DNA of 64,000 nucleotides from Aquimonas voraii (GTDB lineage Bacteria > Pseudomonadota > Gammaproteobacteria > Xanthomonadales > Xanthomonadaceae). Below the pieces are notes generated by a model that saw only the letters and a list, made by a program, of their open reading frames with translations, made no database searches and had not been told where the DNA came from. Where the stretch lies: assembly GCF_900101825.1 (NCBI RefSeq), contig NZ_FNAG01000003.1:62001-126000 (forward strand), given 5' to 3'. Made by a program: the position numbers and the translations under genes. The stretch's first letter is position 1; the number at the start of each line of letters is the position of its first letter. This document shows positions 55,574-64,000 of the stretch, one piece after another.

Positions 55574-57145
55574 ATGACCGCTTCGCTGCAACCGATCCGC
55601 CGCGCCCTGCTCTCCGTTTCCGACAAGACCGGGCTGATTCCGCTGGCCCAGGCGCTGGCCAAGGCTGGCGTTGAACTGCTCTCCACCGGCGGCACCGCGT
55701 GCGCCCTGCGCGAGGCCGGGCTCGCCGTGCGCGATGTCTCCGAGCTCACCGGCTTTCCCGAGATCATGGACGGCCGCGTCAAGACCCTGCACCCGCGCGT
55801 GCACGGCGGACTGCTGGGCCGCGAGGGCATCGATGCCGACGTCATGGCCGAGCACGCCATCGCGCCGATCGACCTGCTGGTGGTGAATCTCTATCCCTTC
55901 GAGGCCACGGTCGCCAAGCCCGACTGCAGCTACGAGGATGCGGTCGAGAACATCGACATCGGCGGCCCGGCCATGCTGCGTGCCGCCGCCAAGAACCACG
56001 AGCGCGTGAGCGTGGTGGTGGACCCCGCGGACTACGTGCGCATCGAAGCCGCGCTCGCTGCCGGCGGCACTGACGCCGCGCTGCGACGCGAGCTGGCCGC
56101 CAAGACCTATGCCCACACCGCGCACTACGACGGCCGCATCGCCGAGTGGCTGTCGCGACGTGCCGCCGACGTGGCGGTGCCGGCCGAGTGGCCGAGCACC
56201 CTGCATCTCTCGCTCAAGCACGCGGCCAGCCTTCGGTATGGCGAGAACCCGCACCAGCGCGGCGCGCTGTATCTGGAGCCGAACGCCGGCGCGGGCCGCG
56301 TTGCGACCGCGCGCTTCCTGCAAGGCAAGGAGCTGTCCTACAACAACCTCGCCGACGCCGATGCCGCGCTCGAATGCGTGCGCCAGTTCGAGGCGCCGGC
56401 CTGCGTCATCGTCAAGCACGCCAATCCCTGCGGCGTGGCGGTGGCCGAGTCGCTGGGCGCGGCCTATGACCTGGCTTATGCGACCGATCCGACCTCGGCC
56501 TTCGGCGGCATCATCGCCTTCAATCGTGATCTGGATGCGGCCACGGCGGCCGAGATCCTGCGCCGTCAGTTCGTGGAAGTGGTGATCGCGCCGAACGTGG
56601 ACGAGGCCGCGCTGGCCGAGTTCAAGAAGAAGCCGAACGTGCGCGTGCTGGCCTGCGGCGATCTCGCGGGTGCAGCGATGGGCCTCGAATACAAGCGCAT
56701 CAACGGCGGCCTGCTGGTGCAGGACGCCGACACCGACGCGCTCACCGTCACCGACCTGCGCTGCGTGACGAAGAAACAGCCCGACGCGAAGCAGCTGGCC
56801 GACCTGCTGTTCGCCTGGAAGGTGGCGATGTACGTCAAGTCGAACGCCATCGTCTATGCGCGCGACCTGCGCAGCATCGGCATCGGTGCCGGCCAGATGA
56901 GCCGCGTGGTCAGCGCGAAGATTGCCGGACTCAAGGCGGAAGAAGCCGGACTGGTCGTGCCCGGCTCGGTCATGGCCTCGGACGCTTTCTTTCCTTTCCG
57001 CGATGGCATCGATGCCGCGGCGGCTGCGGGCATCGCCGCGGTGATCCAGCCGGGCGGCTCGATGCGCGATGCCGAAGTGATCGCGGCGGCGGATGAGCAC
57101 GGCATGGCGATGGTGTTTACCGGGCGGCGGCATTTCCGGCATTGA
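55574..57145 (+). CDS. purH: bifunctional AICAR transformylase/IMP cyclohydrolase
   Basis: Last two steps of purine synthesis to IMP. The 523-residue protein has the cyclohydrolase half (~1-195) with [51 protein letters not shown] and NLYPFEATV, and the transformylase half with [29 protein letters not shown], the [10 protein letters not shown] lysine and the closing [15 protein letters not shown]. Complete and unremarkable. Confidence 0.97.
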   Translation: MTASLQPIRRALLSVSDKTGLIPLAQALAKAGVELLSTGGTACALREAGLAVRDVSELTGFPEIMDGRVKTLHPRVHGGLLGREGIDADVMAEHAIAPIDLLVVNLYPFEATVAKPDCSYEDAVENIDIGGPAMLRAAAKNHERVSVVVDPADYVRIEAALAAGGTDAALRRELAAKTYAHTAHYDGRIAEWLSRRAADVAVPAEWPSTLHLSLKHAASLRYGENPHQRGALYLEPNAGAGRVATARFLQGKELSYNNLADADAALECVRQFEAPACVIVKHANPCGVAVAESLGAAYDLAYATDPTSAFGGIIAFNRDLDAATAAEILRRQFVEVVIAPNVDEAALAEFKKKPNVRVLACGDLAGAAMGLEYKRINGGLLVQDADTDALTVTDLRCVTKKQPDAKQLADLLFAWKVAMYVKSNAIVYARDLRSIGIGAGQMSRVVSAKIAGLKAEEAGLVVPGSVMASDAFFPFRDGIDAAAAAGIAAVIQPGGSMRDAEVIAAADEHGMAMVFTGRRHFRH

Positions 57146-57153
57146 TCGTTGAG

Positions 57154-57178
57154 CCTCTCTCCCGAAGGGGGAGAGAGG
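57154..57178. terminator. hairpin between purH and purD
   Basis: Ten-bp stem CCTCTCTCCC/GGGAGAGAGG with a 5-base loop, 8 bases after the purH stop. It may end the purH transcript or be a processing site, since purD follows in the same direction 125 bases later. Confidence 0.5.
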
Positions 57179-57303
57179 GCGGGCTCGCCGCGAGCATTCA
57201 ATCCCTCAAACAACCTGCCTTCGCTCCCAGCAAGCGAAGCCAAAAACAAGAGCGTCGCGCACGGGCCTCGCGCCCACACTGATTCGTACTTGAGGAGAGC
57301 GGC

Positions 57304-58590
57304 ATGAAGGTTCTGGTGATCGGCGGCGGTGGCCGCGAACACGCGCTGGCCTGGAAGCTGGCGCAGTCGCCCAAGGTCAGCGAGGTTCTGGTGGCGCCCG
57401 GCAATGCCGGCACCGCGCGCGAGCCGCGCTGCCGCAACGTGGCGGTGTCGGCGACCGACATCGACGGCCTGCTGAAGCTGGCCAAGGAAGAGGGCATCGG
57501 CCTGACCGTGGTCGGCCCCGAGGCGCCGCTTGTGGCCGGCGTGGTCGATCGCTTCAGCGCTGCCGGCCTGCGCTGCTTCGGACCGAAGCGCATCGCCGCC
57601 CAGCTCGAGGGCAGCAAGGCCTTCGCCAAGGACTTCCTCGCGCGACACAACATCCCGACCGCACACTACGGCGTGTTCACTGAGCTGAAGCCCGCGCTGG
57701 CCTACCTGCACAAGGTCGGCGCGCCGATCGTGGTCAAGGCCGATGGGCTGGCCGCCGGCAAGGGCGTGGTGGTGGCGCTGACGCTGGCGGATGCCGAGCA
57801 GGCCCTGCACGACATGCTCGGCGCGCACTCGCTGGGCGAGGCTTCGGCGCGAGTGGTGATCGAGGAGTTCCTCGAAGGCGAGGAGGCCAGCTATATCGCG
57901 CTCTGCGACGGCCAGCACTACCAGCCGATGGCGACCTCGCAGGACCACAAGCGCCGCGACGAGGGCGACCTCGGCCCCAACACCGGCGGCATGGGCGCCT
58001 ACTCGCCGGCGCCCGTGGTCACGCCCGAGGTCGATGCGCGCATCCGCCGCGAGGTGATCGAGCCGACGCTGGCGGCGATGGCCGCCGAAGGCGCGCCGTT
58101 TACCGGTTTCCTTTATGCCGGCGTGATGATCGACAAGACCGGCGCGCCCAAGGTGCTGGAGTTCAACGTGCGCTTCGGCGACCCCGAAACCCAGCCCATC
58201 ATGCTGCGCCTGCGCTCGGACCTGGTCGAACTCGTCGAGGCCGCGCTCGATGCGCGCCTTGATCGGATCCAGGTCGACTGGGATCCGCGGCCCTCGCTGG
58301 GCGTGGTGATGGCGGCCGGTGGCTACCCCGCGCGTCCGCGCGGCGGCGACGAGATCCAGGGCCTTGACAACACGCTGCCGCTGGATGCCCAGGTGTTCCA
58401 CTCCGGAACGGTCGAATCCGAGGGTCGCGTGCTGACCTCGGGCGGCCGTGTGCTGACCGTCTGCGCGCTTGGCGCGACCGTGGCTGAGGCCGCGGAGCGT
58501 GCGTACGGCGTGGCCCGCGGCATCCGCTTCGAGGGCGGCTTCTACCGTCGCGACATCGGCTATCGGGCGATTGCACGCGAGCGGGCATAG
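57304..58590 (+). CDS. purD: phosphoribosylamine-glycine ligase
   Basis: Second step of purine synthesis, an ATP-grasp ligase joining glycine to phosphoribosylamine. The 428-residue protein begins [20 protein letters not shown] and has [10 protein letters not shown], the ATP-grasp loop [36 protein letters not shown] and [21 protein letters not shown] precedes ATG 57304. Its TAG stop (58588-58590) is the first part of a REP-like unit. Confidence 0.97.
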   Translation: MKVLVIGGGGREHALAWKLAQSPKVSEVLVAPGNAGTAREPRCRNVAVSATDIDGLLKLAKEEGIGLTVVGPEAPLVAGVVDRFSAAGLRCFGPKRIAAQLEGSKAFAKDFLARHNIPTAHYGVFTELKPALAYLHKVGAPIVVKADGLAAGKGVVVALTLADAEQALHDMLGAHSLGEASARVVIEEFLEGEEASYIALCDGQHYQPMATSQDHKRRDEGDLGPNTGGMGAYSPAPVVTPEVDARIRREVIEPTLAAMAAEGAPFTGFLYAGVMIDKTGAPKVLEFNVRFGDPETQPIMLRLRSDLVELVEAALDARLDRIQVDWDPRPSLGVVMAAGGYPARPRGGDEIQGLDNTLPLDAQVFHSGTVESEGRVLTSGGRVLTVCALGATVAEAAERAYGVARGIRFEGGFYRRDIGYRAIARERA

Positions 58591-58683
58591 GGTGGGCCCC
58601 GGCCCACCATGAGCTCGACTCTCGCCCCGGTTTCGCTTGGTCGCTTGAAGCGAAGAGCAAGAGCTTTCGGTCCGTCCTTCGGC
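58588..58683 (+). repeat. REP-like unit starting on the purD stop codon
   Basis: The palindrome core is GGTGGGCC (58591-58598) and GGCCCACC (58601-58608). A linker with the same CTTTCGGTC tail as in the arrays after pgl and edd leads to the third multi-hairpin element. Confidence 0.85.
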
Positions 58684-58928
58684 CGGCCCGAGTCACTTTT
58701 CTTTGAGTGGCCAAAGAAAAGTAACCAAAAGAAAGGCCACCCCTCGTCCGCGCCCTTCGCGCATCCGTGCGCGAAGGGTTCGCGTGAGTCGATCGGGGTT
58801 TTCGGACAGGCCGTCCTTGGCCTGTCGAAAACCTTGGCCGCATCCCTGCGGCCAACCCTGCGGGCTGATCGACCGCCTCCCGCCGCTCCCCAGGGGCCCC
58901 GTGGAAGAGCGCGGGCTCCTGCCCGCAA
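58684..58928 (+). repeat. multi-hairpin intergenic element, copy 3
   Basis: Hairpin A 58695-58722 (ACTTTTCTTTG, loop AGTGGC). Hairpin B 58753-58778 (CCCTTCGCGC, loop ATCCGT). Hairpin C 58797-58833 (GGTTTTCG, G bulge, ACAGGCC, loop GTCCTT). Hairpin D 58834-58855 (TTGGCCGC, loop ATCCCT). Hairpin E 58911-58926 (GCGGGC, loop TCCT). Order and loops are those of the copies near edd; stem sequences differ in both arms. One more REP palindrome follows at 58973-58990. The remainder to 59308 holds short inverted repeats (for example ATTGCTTT/AAAGCAAT at 59148-59164) and no gene I can support. Confidence 0.87.
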
Positions 58929-59308
58929 GAGCGCAGAGCTGAAGCGGAAAGCCGGAGTCTGAGCGCTCAGAGGGTGGGCCCTGGCCCACCATGAGCTCGA
59001 CTCTCCCCCGGTCTCCATCGAAACCTGAAAGTCAGCGGCAAGGACAGCGGCATCGCCTCTGCCGAAGACAAGATCCGCCCCGAGCGTCCCTGCCCGGGTG
59101 CGGGGTGCTGCTGCGAGTCGCCCGTCCGCGGCGGCTCGTTCCGGTGCATTGCTTTCAAAGCAATCGACGTCCGCTGTCGCGCCGCAGTTCCGGCGGCGGC
59201 CCGTCCGTGGGCGGCGAGGTGCCGAACCTCGCCGCGGGTCGCATCCTGCGACCGCTGTGGAAACGGCGTTCGATGCAGGCGCCCCTGGGCCTGCGTCGAA
59301 GCGAGGTG

Positions 59309-59539
59309 TCAGGCGTTACCGTCGAAAGCGACCCGCTGCAGCTGTGCGCCGCGCAGGCCGCAGGTGCTTTCGGCGTAGCGCGGGCGCTCGTCGAGCAGCA
59401 GGGCGCCGTGCTGCGCCGCAGGCTCGGGCGGGGTGTGCGCAGGCTCGTTCGCCGGCAGGCCGCCGCTCAGCAGGGTCAGGACCAAGCCCAGTGCATTGAG
59501 GGCCAGCTGGTGCAGGACTTGGATCAGGGATTCGAACAT
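59309..59539 (-). CDS. possible small membrane protein
   Basis: A 76-codon frame starting at ATG 59539 with GGAG eight bases upstream. Residues ~2-30 (FESLIQVLHQLALNALGLVLTLLSGG) are hydrophobic or amphipathic, the rest is polar with two cysteine-poor segments. I do not recognise it, and its neighbours on both sides are repeats or point the other way. The ribosome-binding site and hydrophobic start are the only support. Confidence 0.4.
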   Translation of the reverse strand: MFESLIQVLHQLALNALGLVLTLLSGGLPANEPAHTPPEPAAQHGALLLDERPRYAESTCGLRGAQLQRVAFDGNA

Positions 59540-59840
59540 GGCGGTGCTCCGCACTTGGGTGTCGAGCTCAGTACAGCAGCAACCGTGCCAACCTCGGCAT
59601 CCCAGCTAAATCAATTGCTTGCGCTGCTGTTCGGCTGTCCGTCCGCGTTCGCCTGTCCGCCTCTGCGGACAGCGCGCTGCAGTGGGCGTCCGGATCCGGG
59701 CAAGCGCCCCGCACGCGGCAGGCGGGCGCCGTCGCCCGCCGCACCAGTTGCAGTCCGCTCCGTACAGGCGCGAACAGGCTGGATCATGGGGGGATGCACC
59801 GACACAATACGGGTCCGTCTGAAGAGCCGAAGGAGTGTCC

Positions 59841-61181
59841 ATGGCCATCGTTGAAGCGCGCGTTCCCGATATCGGCAGCCACACCGATGTGCCCGTGATC
59901 GAGCTGCTGGTCGCGGTGGGGGATCGCGTCGGCAAGGACCAGGGCCTGGTCACGCTGGAATCGGACAAGGCGACCATGGAGGTACCATCCTCGGTGGCCG
60001 GCGTGGTCAAGGAGCTCAAGGTCAAGCTCGGCGACACCTTGTCGGAAGGTTCGGTGGTCGCACTGATCGAAGCTGATGAAGCCGGTGCTGCAGCCACCGC
60101 ACCTGCCCAGCCCGCCGCATCTGCGCCCGCCAAGGTCGAGGCGCCCAAGGTCGAGGCGCCGAAACCCGAGCCGGCCAAGCCAGAAGCCCCCGAACCTGCC
60201 GCGCCCGCTGCTGCCGAAGCGCCGCGCAGCCCGCCGGTCAGCTTCAGCGCCGAGAGCGTGCTGCCGCAGAACGTTCCGCATGCCAGTCCCGCCGTGCGCC
60301 TGCATGCGCGCGAGCTCGGCGTCGATCTGTCCAAGGTGTCGGGCAGCGGCCGCAAGGGCCGCATCACGCGCGAGGACGTCAATGCCTTCGTCAAGCAGGC
60401 GCTGGCGCGTCCGGCGTCGGCGGCCTCCACCGCGACCGGCGGTGGTGGCCTGAACCTGCTGCCCTGGCCCAAGGTCGATTTCGCCAAGTTCGGCGCGGTC
60501 GAGACCCAGCCGCTGTCGCGCATCAAGAAGATTTCCGGCGCCAACCTTGCCCGCAACTGGGCGATGATTCCGCACGTCACCCAGTTCGAGCAGGCCGACA
60601 TCACCGAGATGGAGGCCTTCCGCAAGCGGATGGGCGAGGAAAACCCCAACCAGAAAATCACCCCGCTGGTGTTCCTGATCAAGGCCGCGGTGGCTGCACT
60701 GAAGGCCTTCCCCAGCTTCAACGCTTCGCTGGACGAGAGCGGCGAAAACCTGGTGTTCAAGAAGTACTTCCACATCGGCATCGCGGTCGACACACCCGAT
60801 GGCCTGGTGGTGCCGGTGATCCGCGACGCCGACTCCAAGGGGCTGCTGCAGCTGGCCGCCGAACTCGGCGAGATCTCGAAGAAGGCGCGCGACAAGAAGC
60901 TCGGCCCGGCCGACATGTCCGGCGGCTGCTTCTCGATCTCCAGCCTGGGCGGCATCGGCGGGACCAGCTTCACGCCGATCATCAACGCGCCCGAAGTCGC
61001 GATCATGGGCGTGTCGAAGAGCGAGATGCGGCCGCTGTGGAACGGCAAGGAGTTCGAGCCGCGGCTGATGCTGCCGCTGTCGCTGTCCTACGACCACCGG
61101 GTCATCGACGGTGCCGAAGCCGCGCGTTTTGCCAGCTTCTTCGCCAGGCAGCTCGGGGATATCCGCCGGCTGCTGCTGTAA
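59841..61181 (+). CDS. aceF: dihydrolipoamide acetyltransferase (E2 of pyruvate dehydrogenase)
   Basis: E2 core of a 2-oxo acid dehydrogenase complex, passing acetyl groups from E1 to CoA. In 446 residues it has one lipoyl domain (~1-80, lipoyl lysine in ESDKATMEVPS), a long Ala/Pro/Glu linker (~80-140), a subunit-binding domain (ASPAVRLHARELGVDLSKV, ~155-190) and the catalytic domain ending in SLSYDHRVIDGAEAARF with the active His. The bacterial-PDH style single-lipoyl form is shorter than the E. coli protein. AAGGAG lies six bases before ATG 59841. Neither E1 nor E3 genes adjoin it: purD lies upstream and a TonB receptor gene downstream. Confidence 0.93.
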   Translation: MAIVEARVPDIGSHTDVPVIELLVAVGDRVGKDQGLVTLESDKATMEVPSSVAGVVKELKVKLGDTLSEGSVVALIEADEAGAAATAPAQPAASAPAKVEAPKVEAPKPEPAKPEAPEPAAPAAAEAPRSPPVSFSAESVLPQNVPHASPAVRLHARELGVDLSKVSGSGRKGRITREDVNAFVKQALARPASAASTATGGGGLNLLPWPKVDFAKFGAVETQPLSRIKKISGANLARNWAMIPHVTQFEQADITEMEAFRKRMGEENPNQKITPLVFLIKAAVAALKAFPSFNASLDESGENLVFKKYFHIGIAVDTPDGLVVPVIRDADSKGLLQLAAELGEISKKARDKKLGPADMSGGCFSISSLGGIGGTSFTPIINAPEVAIMGVSKSEMRPLWNGKEFEPRLMLPLSLSYDHRVIDGAEAARFASFFARQLGDIRRLLL

Positions 61182-61209
61182 GCATCCACGGCCAAGCCTG
61201 TCACCCGCG

Positions 61210-61239
61210 CGCCCGCCCGTCGTTTCGACCGGGCGGGCG
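61210..61239 (+). terminator. terminator hairpin after aceF
   Basis: Ten-bp G+C stem CGCCCGCCCG/CGGGCGGGCG, continued inside by TCG/CGA across a bulge, 28 bases after the aceF stop. There is no T-tract. The remaining 61240-61556 shows nothing else I can assign, though it should include the receptor promoter. Confidence 0.6.
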
Positions 61240-61556
61240 TCTGCGTTCTGGAGTCTGGAAAAGCCCACTTCATCGCACTCTGTGGATCCGCGTTCCGCGA
61301 AGCGATTCCCTGTTTCCATGACCAAAGGCATACTCGCAGCGCCCTCCGCTGCCGCTGCAAGGCTGTGACGGAGGGTGGCCGCGGCGGCACGGAGCCACCG
61401 TCGCGGGGGGATCCGAGCGAGCGCATCACGCGAAGGCTGCAAGGCCCGGAACAGGGCGGGGCGGGGCGATGCCGGGGGGCGTCGAGTGCCGCAGGGGCCG
61501 GAGTGGATGCGCAGCGCCGGGGGTGGCTTCACTCACTCATGCTGCGGGGAATTCGG

Positions 61557-64000
<2,444 letters not shown>

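Noticed and set aside
58991-59854. 287-codon plus-strand frame between purD and aceF
   Set aside because: It starts in a REP unit, has no ribosome-binding site or domain, and its end overlaps the start of aceF.
59606-61532. Minus-strand frames of 480 and 582 codons opposite aceF
   Set aside because: Antisense shadows of the E2 gene.

Overview
The window is high-GC DNA from a gammaproteobacterium, most likely of the Xanthomonadales/Lysobacterales. The reasons are the zwf-pgl-edd-eda Entner-Doudoroff cluster, the aroQ-accB-accC-prmA and fis-purH-purD groups, a sigma factor/DUF3619/DUF3106 operon, a TIGR02999-type sigma factor beside a Ser/Thr kinase, and intergenic repeats typical of that order. 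No rRNA, tRNA, CRISPR array, transposase or prophage gene was seen. The species cannot be named from sequence alone.

Layout. 1-6312: Entner-Doudoroff pathway (zwf, pgl, edd, eda) split by two blocks of mosaic repeats. 6664-13714: uppP and two paralogous MASE1-PAS-GGDEF cyclases on either side of a leftward sigma factor/DUF3619/small secreted protein/DUF3106 operon. 14054-21009: recC without recB or recD, then a three-gene MacAB-like export system. 21357-29575: exported or single genes (glycerophosphodiesterase, DODA-type dioxygenase, polysaccharide deacetylase-like protein, unknown secreted protein, M28 lipoprotein peptidase, small K+ channel). 30059-34084: aroQ, accB, a four-helix-bundle cassette, accC, prmA. 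34685-40419: TPR Ser/Thr kinase, ECF sigma factor and a large secreted beta-helix protein. 40717-43896: putA. 44054-50381: a less GC-rich stretch with two unknown exported proteins, a truncated threonine aldolase copy, an outer-membrane barrel/NylB-like hydrolase pair and the intact ltaE. 50572-54901: HD-GYP protein and the glyoxylate shunt (aceB, aceA). 55184-58590: fis, purH, purD. 59309-64000: a small ORF, a dihydrolipoamide acetyltransferase and a TonB-dependent receptor cut by the window end.

The least ordinary material is between the genes. About 21 copies of a short REP-like palindrome (GGTGGGCC-2 nt-GGCCCACC) lie in intergenic DNA. They occur as exact 126-bp-spaced tandem arrays, as inverted pairs 120-190 bp apart, or directly on the stop codons of upstream genes. 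Three loci also carry a ~240-nt element of five consecutive hairpins. Its stems differ between copies by compensatory changes, while three of the hairpins keep a hexaloop of pattern NTCCNT. This looks like selection for structure and is the main candidate for something not yet described.

Other points: two exported proteins share a C-terminal F-x-DGFE tail; a four-helix-bundle gene sits between accB and accC bounded by inverted repeats; a 13-G tract precedes an exported protein gene. Functional assignments rest on reading motifs and family knowledge only; no database search was run.
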